Assembly (NCBI RefSeq): GCF_008831285.2
Contig: NC_045144.1
Location: 6,160,575 to 6,224,574, forward strand
Source of the DNA: Nymphaea colorata
Taxonomy: Eukaryota; Streptophyta; Magnoliopsida; Nymphaeales; Nymphaeaceae
Reading direction: 5' to 3'
Length of the DNA: 64,000 nucleotides
The notes below the pieces were generated by a model. The model was not told where the DNA came from. It saw only the letters and a program-made list of their open reading frames with translations, and did no database searches. Position 1 is the first letter of the stretch, and each line of letters opens with the position of its first letter. The position numbers were made by a program, and so were the translations under genes. This document shows positions 1 through 12,700 of this stretch, piece after piece.

Positions 1-1975
1 GAAAGCGTGTGTCAGGCAACATATGCTGCCACTTGATTGTACGATCTGGTCACCATTTGGTGGATCATAACATTAGGCTGAGCCACTTGCATGTTCACCT
101 CTAGTAAATAAGGACTTTTCGAGACTTGACCTTTGTTGTACTTTTAACTTTTTAGCTAACGTCCTCCCTAATGAGTTTTCATGCCCTTCCAACAATTAGA
201 TACATACATTGCTCTTTGATGTCCCATAAACTTGAATTCTTAAGATACTTAACCCTGACATAAGTACCCCATGTTGAATATGCGATAGCGCTGGAACAAC
301 CATGAATGTTGAGGCCATAGAATTGACTTTCCTCTGGCATCTAACGCCCAAGCCATGTTCAGATTTCGGAAGGCAAGCTTTGGACCACAAGATTAGATGG
401 AAGTGTCTCTTCTAATCATCATCACCCCACATAAATTTGGAGCATAAGGGTTCAATCTGTTTGATTGTGCTATTAGGTATTTGAAAAAACCATATTCCGG
501 TAATTGAGAATCGTAAACTACATGCCTTTAAAAAGGCACAATAGACTCAAATAAGACAACATTTTTTGCTTCCAGGCAGCTAGTTTGCTTTCCATCCTAA
601 TCAGCAAAACATGGCACTGGTTGGTGGAAAGCTTTTCCACTTGAAGTGAAAAACCAAGTACGTGAGCAGCATAGATCCAGCTGCCCACCCTAACTCATTT
701 ACCACTTGTTGAATCTCTGATCTGCTGACATTAATCCCCACTACTTGGCTTTTGTCTGGGCTAACTACCAACCCAAAATTAACTTCAATCTCCCAAAGTA
801 GCTCTTTGAATTTACGGATGGAAGGTAAATGATATTCTAAAAAAGCAAGAAGTCATCAACGAGCATGATAGATGAAATGAGATTTCTTGATTTGCCGGCT
901 TGCGGCAATCTAACTTGCTTACATACGACTGCTTGCTGGAAGCTCCTACTTATCACATTTGCTACCACTAGAAACAGGTATGGAGAGAGCAGGTCACCCT
1001 GTCGATGCCTCCTTTTCACTTTAAACCATTGTCCTTCCCAACCATTAACCAATACTGCAATGAACACAGAGCTGACAATCTTCATAATCCTGTCAATCCA
1101 CTTGTTGTCAAACCCAAGGAAGTGAAGAGCTGATTCCAAGAAGGCCCAACTGACTCAATTATAAGCTTTACTTAGATCAAGTTTACAACGCGGAACCTTG
1201 CCTTCCTAGTGGCAAGGGAATGAATGACTTCATGGCCCAACAAAAAACATTCTTGAATGCAGCATCCTTTAAGGAATGCATGTTGTTTTGCTGAAATCAC
1301 TCTCCCAAGGATCGGTGACATCCTGTTGACAATCAACATACTAATAATTTTAACCAAACAATTACTCAAAGAAATAGGCCTGAAATTTGAAATATGGGAA
1401 TTTCTTGGGGATGAGTACCAAGTGCATCTAGTTGGCTTTATGGACCTGCCTGCCTTTTACAAAGAAATCCCTAACAACATTATAAATGTCTATTTTGACC
1501 ACTTCCTAGTTAGTCTGATAAAATCTGAAATTAAAGCCATCCAACCCTGGAGCCGAATCACCATCAGCACCCATGACAGCTTCTTTGATTTCTTCTTCTA
1601 TTATAGACTCCAATAAACCTTTGTTTTCATCTTCCTTAACCATATGTCCATCAATATGGATAACTGGCAAGGATCTAAAGGTTGTATCCTGACCCAAAAA
1701 CTGATAGAAATGATCTAAAATCGTTTGCATCACCTCCGTAGGATTTTTCATGGTAAGATCCCTAACAACAATATGGAGAATTTTGTTTCATCTTCTTCGC
1801 CCTTTGACAACTTCATGAAAAAAACGAGTATTAGCATCGCCACTCTTTAACCATATTATATGAGACTTGTACCTCCAATAATCCATATCCATCTATAAGA
1901 GTTTGGTAAGTCTAGTATTTAAGGATCTTTCCTCCACGACCGCATTCAAGTTACACCATTCAGCCTGGACTTAGA
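1..1975 (-). mobile_element. LINE (non-LTR retrotransposon) remnant A, RT to C-terminal domain
   Basis: Broken frames on the minus strand follow the order of a plant LINE ORF2. Around 1795-1855 is the linker [11 protein letters not shown]. At 1506-1751 is the start of the RT region (AVMGADGDSAPGLDGFNF). At 1172-1369 is the block with ISAKQHAFLKGC. At 837-1139 is the RT palm (RQGDLLSPYLF) with the catalytic box written LVDD instead of the usual F/YADD. At 196-390 is the C-terminal zf-RVT-like piece (CLPKSEHGLGVR). Several frameshifts and stops separate the pieces, so it is dead. The endonuclease half is missing: similarity ends near 1975. The 3' end lies outside the window. The family assignment is firm; the exact edges are not. 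Confidence 0.85.
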
Positions 1976-2039
1976 GATTAGCAATATCCTGCCTGATAGA
2001 GCCTACCTGTATCCTGCCTGATGGAGCCTACAACTCTTC

Positions 2040-2200
2040 TTGGATGCTGACCACTCTTTTTCTCTCTCTCTCCTCCCCACCCAGTGCTTGCGGCATTCTA
2101 TCACACCAGCGTCCAACAACTTGCCATCACCGTCGAGTCCGAGCATTGCCGCTGTCCTCCCTTACTGATAGCGTACTCCTGTTAATGGTAAGGTTGAAAG
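2040..2200. repeat. Dispersed GC-rich repeat R, copy 1 (partial)
   Basis: This block (a CT-rich run, then CGTCGAGTCCGAGC, then a stretch ending near GTACTCCTG) is closely similar to 22590-22720 inside P450 pseudogene C. It is only the first part of the longer repeat seen there. No coding function is assigned. It may be a captured 5' UTR or exon of a host gene, or part of an element I do not recognise. Confidence 0.55.
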
Positions 2201-2515
2201 GCAACAGTTTCTAAAGATATTAAAAAAAAAGAATCCCAACAAGCTAAATGAAAATTAATGATAAAGGAAAATAAAATCTTTCCATAAAATTAGATTCAGT
2301 TTCCTATGCTTATCGTTGTCAAGATTATGTGAACATCACCTATTTAAGCACTTTCTTTCCATATAATTTTATGAAGGAGGAAACTATGTAAACTATTTCA
2401 CCAAATCTTATGAGTTGGGGCGGTAACTTACGCATTTGAACATTTTTCCTTGAATATAACATTTCCTTGTAAAAATTTTGTTACATAGACCATGGCCAGA
2501 GTAGGTACTAGCTGC

Positions 2516-2663
2516 AGTGGTGGAGTTCAAAATTTCTAACTAGGGGGCACTAATTTTTAGAATTTTAAACTTTAAGTGATGCTTATACATAAATAAGTAA
2601 AAATTAATAATAAAATAGTGTATGAAATTGTCCACACCAACCTACACATCTCCCCACCACCGA
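2516..2663. mobile_element. hAT-type MITE, copy in unit A
   Basis: A short non-coding element begins AGTGGTGGAG and ends CCCCACCACCG, giving degenerate terminal inverted repeats. The same element sits at the matching place of unit B (16000-16147), where the 8-bp target duplication is still visible. It therefore inserted before the two P450 units were duplicated. In this copy the ends and target duplication have decayed. Confidence 0.5.
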
Positions 2664-4071
2664 TACGCCACAAGGTTTTATAATTACCTTGAAGAGTTGA
2701 CTAAGTCTCGACCTAAGTGCAGTTTCCTAGTGTAATAATTGGATTCAAAAAAAAAAATGTGGATACAAGTCTTTTTTAGCACATTTCTTATATTTAGTTG
2801 GAACAAATTCAGGTGATCTCTTGTGGTTTCAACTAAATCAAAAGCAAAGGCTTGAGGGGCGTAGCACAACTGGGCAGGCCAGTGGCTGGTAAGCGATCGC
2901 TCACTGATTTGAGTATGAAGGGTGCTTTTCCATAGGTGGAGCTAGAAATTTTTTATAAGAGAAGCAGAATTAAGGTTTTTAAATTTTGACACAAGTTGAA
3001 ATATCATTTTCTAAAATTTTTATATAGGACAAATATAAATTTCTAAAATGTAAAATAAAAAAATGAGGTAAGTCTATTCGCTCCGCCCTCTCTTTCCTCC
3101 ACTGCAAACCTATGGGATAATCCCCAAAAAAATGGATATATACAATATGGACAAAAAAGTACAAGGACATAGCCGAGGTAGGATATATGAACTTCGGGTT
3201 TACACCCGAAGTGAGCGACACGTAGTCTCTCTTCCTCAGATGGTTTCTACTTTCTACAAATCAAATGAATACAAATCAAATGAAAAAGAAAAATTGGAAA
3301 ACAAAGAAAGAAACTCAGTTCGGCTGCCTATGTGTGTACACTGAATAGCAAAATGCTTTGTTCAGCGGTGCAAAATAAGAAAAAGTGTGAGACTGTTCAT
3401 TGGTAAACTGGTTTTGTTGCATAGTTTGTTTGTTGCATAGTTCTGAGCAGTGACTCGATGTCAGTGGCGTGTTGGCAATTATGTTAGTAAAACTGCACTT
3501 TTCATTGGTTCAAAGATCAGCTAAGATAAGATACTCCCGCATCGCGAAGATAAGACATATTCTGACGTGACGTCTTCTTTGACACACTAAAAAAGTTGAT
3601 TAATTAATCATCATTTGTTATCTTTTTTATAAATTTGCTCCAAAGATTTAGCACATATATTTACATTTTTTTTTAATCTCAAAAGCGGCCATGTCCCCTT
3701 CCAAACTAACATTATCATTTAGTATTTTTAAATTAATAGCACTTAAGTTTGGGGATTTTCGCCTGGTTATACGACATATGTATTAGAGAGTTTAAAATGA
3801 TGGAAAATGGAGGTAGGTGTACACACACTACATTATTTTATATATATGTAATATGTAGACACACTCATAGAAGGAGACTAATAGCCCCGAAAGATATCTC
3901 AGCCTTTTACAGATGCAGCCAAATGGATGGCCCGAGATCTCAGTTCGGATAGAGAGAAAGGTGGTGCAGTCTAGTCAAACATAGGCCCATGAGCTTGAAG
4001 CCCAAACTTTACATTGTCTTATATATCTAAACATCGTGTTTATAGCTCAAAAATCAGACCATGCGTGTGAG
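2664..4071. other. 3' flank of P450 copy A (duplicated spacer)
   Basis: No gene is seen. The stretch is colinear with 16150-17431 beside copy B, sharing blocks such as the region before 3240 and 3440-3760, so both belong to one duplicated unit. About 2933-3102 starts GGTGGAGCTAG and ends CTCCGCCCTCT. It looks like a second hAT-type MITE and is absent from unit B, so it would be a later insertion. The short ORFs here have no recognisable content. Confidence 0.5.
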
Positions 4072-4949
4072 CTAAGCAAGGAGGTAAGCTCTTGAAGCAA
4101 GCCTGAGCTTAGGTTGAATCTTGAGGGGCATGGTCCTCTGCAAAGTGATTCCAAAAGCCTCATCCATATTTAATGCCTCTGAAAGCTGGCCCACCGGCAG
4201 CTCCCATTCGAACCCATGGACCAAGGTCGCAGCCATCAGCTGCACCATCTTTATGCCCATGCTCACACCGGGGCAAATTCTTCGGCCTGCCCCGAATGGT
4301 ATCACTTCAAAGTCATTTCCCCTTACATCTATGTGCTCATACTTGGATCCAGGCATGAACCTCTCCGGCTGAAATTCCAGTGGGTCGGTCCATATGCTCG
4401 GGTCCCGGCTGATAGCCCAGACGTTGACCAAGAGGCGCGCACCCTTGGGAATGTGGTAGCCGGCAACCTCACAGCTCTCGCTGGCAATGCGCGGGAGGGA
4501 GAGTGGTGTCGATGGATGGAGGCGGAATGTCTCCTTGACAATTGCCTGAAGATACGTTAGATTTGGTATGTCTGATTCCTTGACCAGCCGGTCCCGGCCA
4601 ACAACAGAATCGAGTTCGGCCTGAACTTTCTTTTGGACATGGGGGTGCTTGATCAGCTCAGCAATTGCCCATTCTACTGTGCTTGTTGAAGTGTCGGTAC
4701 CAGCTGTGAACAGATCCTACGTTTGCAAATGCCTTTTAATTAGTGATGGCGATGACGTACAGGAGGTAGATAGAGCAACGTTTGGTGAGACCGATAACTA
4801 TGGCAGGTGAAAAGACAATTAATTTGCCTATTTCTTGCTTGTGTCCTCTTGCATGATTTCATGAATTTAAATGAAACATGTAGTTATCTAACAAACTTTC
4901 AAAATTGCTACTTATTCCAAGCCACCCGTCAGTCAAGGATTAATGAAAC

Positions 4950-4990
<41 letters not shown>

Positions 4991-6362
4991 AGAGAGAGAG
5001 AGAAATAAGCCATGTTGCTAAAAACATCATAAACTATTCCATGTTGCTAAAATTTTGTATTTACAGTTTCAAATTTTTAGTTAGTGATCTAGCAACCTCT
5101 GAGCAGCCAGTTGCATCAGTTGCATTAGGGAGAGAATGAGTGGAAGGAAATGGTGTTGCATTTTTCAATTTTTACGTAAAAAGTTCGTATTTTTGTAGAG
5201 TACTATACTACTTTTAAGACACTTGATTAAGCGTTGAAAGATTACGTAAAAATGATGGAGAAAGTCTAAAAATGTACGTACCTTTGTAAAAGAATTTACG
5301 AAATACCTGTGTCTCACTTCTTTCTTTTCTAATTCATATTTGTTGTGAGTGTGCAAGCAACTCGATTTAAGAAAGGCCACCTCTGGACAATTCATATAAT
5401 GCATATTTGTCGCGTATAAAATCAATCAAAGGAGAAGGAGAGAAACAGAGAGAAAGAGAGAGAGAGAGAGAGACAGTTAGTAAGGCTTTGATGTCAATAT
5501 CTGTCAGCTTGCCATCTAGACCATCAAGACCGACGGGATCATCCTTCAGCCGCAGCAGCACGCTGAGAAAGTCGCCCTGCAAAGAAGAGAACGCATGCTC
5601 ATCCATAATCCTCTGCATGAAGCCATCGTGCCTCCGGTGGTGCACCTTCATCTTCTTGGCCACACCCATGAGATCCATCCACTCCAGCGAAGGCACAAAG
5701 TCCCCTATGTTGAACACCCCCAACAGCTGCATCCCCTCCAACACCATCTCCCTGTACTCTCTGGCGTCCTCCCCACCCTCGAACAGCCTTCTCCCTATCA
5801 GCACCTTCCCCAGCACGTTCGCGATGCACAAGTGCACTGCCTCCCCCACACCGACGATCTCCCCCACCTCGCCGGCCCGCGCCAATGACGCCGCCAGGAT
5901 CCCCACCTCTTTCTCCCTAACGATCCGGAAGTCGTCGAGCGCCGTGTTAGAGAAGAGGTGGACAGCGCAGATCTTCCGCAGGCTCCGCCACCTAGGCCCG
6001 TGCTCCGCCCACACCATGTCATGTGAGCCATACGGCATGTGCTTCGACACGGCGTTCGAAGGCCGCGACAGGAAATTGGCGTCGTTGTGCTTCAAGAACT
6101 CGCGTGCCGCCGACGCCGAGCACGCGGCGACCACCGTGGTGGTGCCGAGGCGGAGGGAGAGGATGGGGCCGTAGCGCTTAGCGAGCTCGGAGATGGAGTG
6201 GTGGGGCATCGCACCGAGGGCCGGGAGGCTGCCGATCAGGGGCCAGCCGCTGGGGCCCGGTGGCAGTCGGCTGTTCTGCCGCCGAAAATACCAGATCAGC
6301 GCCCATAGGGCAGCAATGAGCACGACGAGATGGATAGGACTGTCGATCAAATCGCCTATCAT
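4072..6362 (-). CDS. Cytochrome P450, CYP75B-like flavonoid 3'-hydroxylase, copy A (2 exons)
   Basis: Exon 1 is 6362-5475 and exon 2 is 4716-4072, giving 510 aa plus stop. The family hydroxylates the flavonoid B-ring 3' position at the ER membrane, using NADPH-P450 reductase. Visible parts are a membrane anchor (residues 5-25), the hinge LPPGPSGWP, the CYP75B stretch [17 protein letters not shown], the oxygen-binding helix AGTDTS, the ExxR region [12 protein letters not shown], and the haem loop [13 protein letters not shown]6 reads FGITLQR. The Thr there is typical of 3'-hydroxylases, whereas 3',5'-hydroxylases usually carry Ser or Ala. The join KALLT/DLF matches the family without gap, but the intron donor is the weak GTCTCT. 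The start was chosen at 6362, which copy B shares, because an ATG 54 bases upstream is not conserved. The frame is intact. About 21 of 213 exon 2 residues differ from copy B by eye. The exact substrate is inferred from family only. Confidence 0.88.
4954..5002. repeat. Compound (TA)n-(GA)n microsatellite in copy A intron
   Basis: A (TA)n run is followed by (GA)n inside the intron. The same compound tract sits at the same intron position in copy B (18328-18442) and pseudogene C (22410-22475), with very different lengths. Confidence 0.9.
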
Positions 6363-6427
6363 GGTCGGAAAATCGGATGGGACTTGTGAGGGACGACTGA
6401 AGATAGCTACAAGCACGGCTTGAGAAA

Positions 6428-6435
6428 CTTTTATA
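6428..6435 (-). promoter_or_regulatory. TATA box of P450 copy A
   Basis: TATAAAAG on the minus strand lies 66 bases before the ATG. The same box with the same surroundings is found in copy B (19871-19878), remnant E (32441-32448) and, slightly changed, pseudogene C (30917-30923). It is therefore the ancestral promoter of the array. Confidence 0.7.
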
Positions 6436-6926
6436 GATTAAGGTTTGCAGAAACGACGTTTTTCTCTCAATACCTTACAAACTTACCACCCGACCGTTTG
6501 CAGTCGTCATCCGTGAGTCAAACCTTATCTACCAAGTCCAATTTTCTTGTTCCGGTTAAGTCTAACTTATTCTTTCAAGATTGGCTACATTATTGTGGGG
6601 GAGTAGGAATATATATATATATATATATATAAAAAAAAGAGAGAGAGCCTTTATAATCAAAATCAAAGATGTTAAAGATATTATTGAAAATAAAGTTATA
6701 TATTTCCCTTTCCTTGTTATTTTCTTTATTTTCTTTTCTTGTCTTTTTATCCAAATAATTTTTTTCCTTTTTTTTCCCTTTCTTTTCTTTCCTTCTTTAT
6801 TATTTTTCTTTCCTTTTCTTTTTTTTCTTTCCATCTATTAAAATCATGTCATTTTCATCGATCTAAACGTAACTTTACTACATGAGCAGGATTGTCCACA
6901 ACAATGGGAGAGGAGTTGCCGAACAT

Positions 6927-6974
<48 letters not shown>

Positions 6975-7819
6975 AAAAAGCAAGACTAAATGGTTGGTGA
7001 AAGTTGGATCGATTCTCATGGCACCATTCATCTGAAATTCAAGTATTAATTTATGTACCACTTCTCAAATTGAGGACCTTGGGGCCAGGGAAAGGGGAAG
7101 AGTTTTGGTCTTTTTCGAGGTATCTCTCACTCGTTAGAAAGAACAAAAAAAAGTTAATAGTAGCTTACACACACTGCATATGCATTTTTTTTATTGCTTC
7201 AAGTTTCCGTTACTAATAGGCATGCAACACCCTATATATATTTTAATAATTTAGAAAAAAGAGATTGGTCATTTGTCTCTGATATGAATATGTTTTGCCT
7301 GATGGTTAAAAAATTTTTCTAGAAACTATAAAAAGAATCTCCTTCTCTCTTTCTCTCTCTGTATATACATATAGTAAGTGGTAGACGCCAAACTGTTAAA
7401 GGTCAGAGATTATATATATATATATAGAGGGAGAGAGAGAGATCTCAATCTCAAACTATTAGGTCAGTCTGAAAACTAGACCCATTAAATTTTTATAAAA
7501 AAATAAAATTTAAATAAAATATAAATAAGTTCAGCCATATCCAACGAAATTTGAAATTAATTTTCTGTCCTTTACTTTAGTTGGTTTGGCCAAAATAAAA
7601 ATGTGGCTCATTAAACGCCGCCGGCTGCACGAGGAGGAGACTGCTTGCTCATAATGCTAGCGTAAACAAGAGCCTTCCTATGCCGCTATTCTGGTGATGT
7701 TACCTAGAATTACATTTGAAGAGCTGCATTTGACATTTATTATAAAATGGCCACATCTTTATCTCTATTACAAACAGAATCTCTCGCTTCCCCCCCCCTC
7801 TCTCTCTCTCTCTCTCTTG
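6436..7819. other. 5' flank of copy A and junction to A'
   Basis: There is no gene. It holds (TA)n tracts at 6608-6630 and 6926-6974, a poly-pyrimidine stretch (6700-6835), and spacer similar to the flank of remnant E. 7380-7766 matches 33480-34540, including a TATAAAATG motif that in E precedes a small plus-strand ORF. Around 7790-7815 a CT run marks the switch to intron sequence of P450 A'. Confidence 0.45.
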
Positions 7820-8690
7820 TATAACTACAGTTTCAAATTTTTTGTGATCTAGCAACCTCTGAGCGGCCTGTTGCATTGGAGAGAAAATGAGTGGAAATAG
7901 TGTTGTATTTTTCAATTTTTTAAAAAGTTATTTTTGCCAACAAAAGTAGAGTACTACCCTACTTTTAAAATCCTTGATTAAGCGTCGAAAGAAATGAAAG
8001 ATAGGAACTTGCAAAAATGATGGAGAAAGTCTTGAAAATGTACGTACCTTTGTAAAAGAATTTCTAAAATACCTCTCTCTCTTTTTTCTTTTCTAATTCA
8101 CATTTGTTGCGAAGTGTGCGTCAGCTTTAATTCATATGATTCAAAGGAGAAGGAGAGAAAAAGAGAGAGAGAGACAGTTAGCGGCTTTGATGTCAATATC
8201 CGTCAGCTTGCCACTGAGACCATCAAGACCGACGGGATCATCCTTCAGCCGCAGCAGCACGCTGAGAAAGTCGCCCTGCAAGGAAGAGAACGCATGCTCA
8301 TCCATAATCCTCTGCATGAAGCCATCGTGCCTCCGGTGCACACCCATGAGGTCCATCCGCTCCAGCGAAGGCAGGAAGTCCCCTATGTTGAACACCCCGC
8401 ACAGCTGCATTCCCTCCAACGCTAACCTCCTGAACTCTCCGCCGTCCTCCCCACCCCTGAACACCCTTCTCCGGTTGTTGGAGAAGAGGTGGACGTCGCA
8501 GATCTTCCGCAGGCTCCGCCGCTTAGGCCCGTAGTCTGCCCGCAGGCTTCTAGACGTCGCAGATCTTCCGCAGGCTCCGCCACTTAGGCCCGTAGGCTTC
8601 GCCACGGCATTCGGCGGCCGCGACAAGAAGTTGGCATCGTTGTGCTTCAAGAACTCTTTTGCCGCCGACGCCGAGCACGTGGCCGTTAGA
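7820..8690 (-). pseudogene. CYP75B-like pseudogene A' (intron and partial exon 1)
   Basis: 7830-8175 matches the introns of copies A and B. 8176-8690 matches exon 1 from the intron back to about codon 80. Exon 2 is absent. Inside exon 1 about 50 codons between VHLFSN and the RRVF segment are deleted. A stretch coding for GPKRRSLRKICDV is duplicated in tandem (8493-8536 and 8553-8596). The exon border has lost three bases. After the codons for the AEEF-like region the sequence changes abruptly to copia-1 at about 8691, so the N-terminus and promoter are gone. Clearly non-functional. Confidence 0.85.
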
Positions 8691-8852
8691 TGTTATGCAA
8701 ATCTAGTGCTAAGTTGTATCTTTTTAAGATCTCATAGTTATAAAATTTTTTAAAAAAAGATAACGCTTGGACGTTATACTCACTCTTGTATAAATATTGT
8801 TGTAATTTGTTCACAATGTATTGTACGGTTTTGCTCGGTTTATTATTTATCA
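8691..8852 (+). repeat. Probable 5' LTR of copia-1
   Basis: The sequence starts TGTTATG and ends TTTATCA. It contains a TATAAATA-like box near 8790 and is followed directly by a primer-site-like sequence. It begins exactly where P450 A' stops. No second copy is found downstream, so the call rests on position, TG...CA ends and the primer site. Confidence 0.45.
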
Positions 8853-8867
8853 TGGTATAGATTATGG
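8853..8867 (+). promoter_or_regulatory. Probable primer binding site of copia-1
   Basis: TGGTATAGATTATGG resembles the common plant copia site TGGTATCAGAGC, which is complementary to the 3' end of initiator tRNA-Met. It is degenerate. The contrast with copia-2, which uses the anticodon arm, is notable. Confidence 0.4.
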
Positions 8868-9739
8868 TTGAAGTCGACCAAGGCGAGCACGGGCAGCATC
8901 TGCTCGTTTCTGATTCCGCAGCATCAGTCTTGTTATATCCGGCTGTTCCTCTGTTCACGACTGTTCCTCCGTTCACAAAAATATCGGCGCCCTTTCCTCT
9001 GTCCACCACCACCGGTGTTGGCCACCGTTGGCCTCCATAATACTCAGGCAGCACCCTCCGTCCGTTCCGGTTCCAACGAGCCCAAGCTCGACCGGAACCG
9101 ACGCCTGAGCCGGCCGAAATCTCCAGATTTCCAATCGCCTTCCTTGCCCTGTCTTTGTTCGTCAGCGGGAGAAATAGGGCGACCGACCTCCGCCTCGCAA
9201 CTTCAATATCTCGCCGTGAAACTGAACAGGAACCATCGCCCAGACGTTGTGCTTCCAACTGTCCGGTGCTCGACCGGATCCGACATCGGTGCCGGCCGGA
9301 ATCACAGTTTTTCCGGCCACCTGTCCAGTCCTCTGTTTTTGGGCGAGAAGCATCGGGTTCTGTTACTGCTGCTGTGTCCCCTGCTTCAGCCGATTGTTAC
9401 GTCTCGCCTCAGCAGCCCAGCCAACTGTTTCCTTGGCACCTTCCCTCTGCTGGACTTCTGGGCGCGCTGCTTCGTGCGAGCCATTTTTTCCGGCAGAGGA
9501 AATAACCAAAATTATATCGCCTCTTTCCCGTTCTCGCTCTCTCTGGTTTCCCCGAGTCATTCTGGTATCGTCGCCGGAAGGAAGAAATGACAACTCCGCC
9601 TGGAAGGAACAAACTCGATAGCCCGCTTACGACGGCACGTCTCTTTCCCGGCTTCCTCCCTCTCCACCTTGGTTTACTTTCTCTCTGCCTCCTCGCTTCA
9701 TGGGAAGCCATCAGACTATTCTTTTCACGTGAATAACTA
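8868..9739 (+). other. GC-rich leader of copia-1
   Basis: There is about 870 bases between the probable primer site and gag. It is rich in CCGG/GACCGG words, and two similar stretches around 9070-9125 and 9265-9310 suggest an internal duplication. Several open frames (for example 8868-9590 plus) show no recognised domain and look like composition effects. Confidence 0.4.
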
Positions 9740-12700
9740 ATGGACCAAGTGCAACAGAATCCAGTTGATGATGTCGTTTTCCACATGGTGGAGAGTCGTC
9801 TCAATCGTATCCCAAAACAATCCATTTTATCTCCATCATTAGGATAATCCTAATTAGGATAATCCTAGTATGGTTCTTGTTTCCCAACCTTTAACCGGTG
9901 AAAATTATGAAGTTTGGCGTCGTGATATAACTATGCATTTGGCAGCCAAGAATAAACTTGGTTTTGTCGATGGTTCTATTCCTAAACCGACATTCCCTAC
10001 TCTTGTTGTTTCTTGGGAGCGATGCAACAACATGGTCTTGTCATAACTGCTGAATTCTCTTCATGAAACCTTGTTGTCAATAGTGGTTTATGCTAACAAT
10101 GCAGCGTATGTTTGGGCTGAACTGCTGAACTTAAAACTCGCTTTTCTCAGTCCAGTGCTCCTAGACTTTACCAAATACAACTGCAGATTATTAACTGCAA
10201 ACAATTGCAGTCCTCAATTGCTGTTTATTATACTCAACTTAAATCTCTGTGGGATGAGTATGATTCATATGTTATTTTGACTACATGTGATTGTGGTGCC
10301 ATGCGACAAATTAAGGAGATATATGAACAACAACGATTGCTTGAATTTTTAATGGGGCTCAACGAAAGCTACAGTGCTATCCGCAGCCAACGCCTTCTAT
10401 TCCACATGCTTATTCTTTGCTCGTTCAAGAAGAGCATCAACGAGAGGTTCATGTATCTCTACCATCCAAAGTATTTCTACTGCAGCCATTCAACGACAAA
10501 ATAATGATAGGAACCTTAACGTTAAGTTTAAAGGCAAGTCACGTTTGCAGTGTGAGCATTGTGGGAGAATGAGGCACACTAAGGCCCACTGCTATCACAT
10601 CCATGGTTTTCTTAAGAGGGGTGTCTCTAATTCTCAAAAACAGCAGCCTAAGGTAAACTCTTCGACTTCTGATACTTTATTGCCAACTCATTCACCTTTA
10701 AAACCTCCAACCGGTGGCATCAGCTTCACTCCATATTTGTACCGCCAATTCATGGATTTCCTAAACACACAAACTCTCAAAGTGAACATTGCAGGTATAT
10801 ACCTCAGCCTATTACTTGTTTTGTTTATTCATCAAAGTGGATTATAGATATCAGAGCCACCCATCATATGGCAAGCTTTGTTTCTATTCTCTCTTTTCCT
10901 ATTTCAACTGATTGTAACCCTGTTAAAATGCCAAATGGATCAACCACGTCTGTCACTCATATAGGGCAGGTTCAATTAAATCCATTTTTCACATTGTCCA
11001 ATGTTCTTTGTGTCCCAACCTTCTCATTTAATCTTGTTTCAGTCCCTAAAACTTGTCACTGAAAATAACTGTGATGTTATTTTTAATTATTCTTGTTGCA
11101 TTGTTCAGAACTGTCACTCGAAGAGGATAATTGGGCGGGGTAAATTGGAGAATGGCCTATACGTTTTGGAGATTGAGAAACCAGCCGCTGCCCATGTGAC
11201 GCCGAATTCTTCAACCTTATGGCACTACCGTCTTGGTCATCTTCATTCTCTAGACTCAAAACTTTATTTAATTCTCTTCATTTGTCTCATGCTGATGAAC
11301 ATTGTTCAATTTGTCGTCTTGCCAAACAATCTCGTTTACCGTTTCCCAATAGTTCAATATCTACTACCAGACCTTTTCAATTGATTCATTGTGATAATTG
11401 GGGAGGCTACCAAACAGATTCACTTTCTGGTGCACATTGCTTTTTGACTATTGTCGATGATTTTTCTAGATCCACATGGGTATATTTGATGTGTTACGAA
11501 CATGCAACCTCTTTTGTAATTCAAAATTTTATCTATATGGTGGAAAATCAGTTTTACACAAGGATAAAAAAGATTCATAGCAACAATGGAGTAGAATTTT
11601 TTTCAAATAATATGACACAATTTATGTAAACCAAGGGCATAAAAAGACAACACTCTTGTGTCGGCACTCCACAACAAAATGGAGTTGTCGAACGAAAGCA
11701 TAAGGATCTCCTCAACATAGCTCGCGCCCTTAGATTTCAAGTTAAACTTCCTTTAAAATTGTGTGGAGATTGTGTCTTAACTGCAACATATTTGTTAAAT
11801 CGTTTGCCTACAAAACCATTAAAGGACAAAACTCCTTTCAAAATTCTTCACGGAAAACGTCCAACTTATAATCATATTCGGACATTTGGATGCTTATGTT
11901 ATGCCTATAATACTTCAAAATGTCATAAATTTGAATATCGTTCATGAAAACATGTCCTCATTGGATATTTGTTTGGACAAAGTGCCTATAAACTTTACGA
12001 TCTTGAAACACATGAACTATTTACAAGTCGTGATGTTCATTTTGAAGAACTTGTGTTTCCTTTCAATAGGATCCAAGATAGTGATAGTCGGCTTGTGTTG
12101 TCTCTCCTACACGTGAATCTCTTGAATATGAGTACATGGTTCCTAGTCCTGATTCTATATCTCATGGAACTACCACCACATTGCCACATGAAGAATGTCT
12201 GTCAACATCACCCAACGAACCTCCACCATCCACTATGCGACAACCTGACCTCAATGATACCACTGTTAGTCACCCACCATTAAGGCGTTCTACTCCGCAG
12301 CGCATGGTACTATCTCGTCTATAAGACTATCAGTGCTTCTACTCTACCTCGCTCAAATCCTCTAATTTGGGTAATGGTACTAACTTTACAATACCCGCAC
12401 ATCACCCAATGCACCATTTTCTCGGTCTTGACAATTTCTCCCACCGTGACCAAGCCTTTTTAACTACTATTCTCAAGAATCAAGAACCATCATCATTCAA
12501 TGATGCAATACAATATCAGAAATGGAGAAATGCTATGGATGCTAAGTTTCAAGCATTAGAGGTAAACTCTACTTGGGAAATCACTTCTCTTCCATGAGGC
12601 AAAAAACTCATTGGTTGTCGCTCGGTTTACAAAATCAAGTATAAAGCTAATGGATCCATTGACAACTATAAGACACGATTTGTTGCTAAAGGATATACAC

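Noticed and set aside
5407-6308. Long plus-strand frames opposite P450 exon 1 of copy A (also 19028-19741 opposite copy B)
   Set aside because: They are antisense shadows caused by the high GC content of the exon; their text is only the complement of conserved P450 codons.
8868-9825. Frames of 116-240 codons on both strands in the GC-rich stretch
   Set aside because: No domain, several overlapping frames, and a position inside the copia-1 leader; a composition effect.
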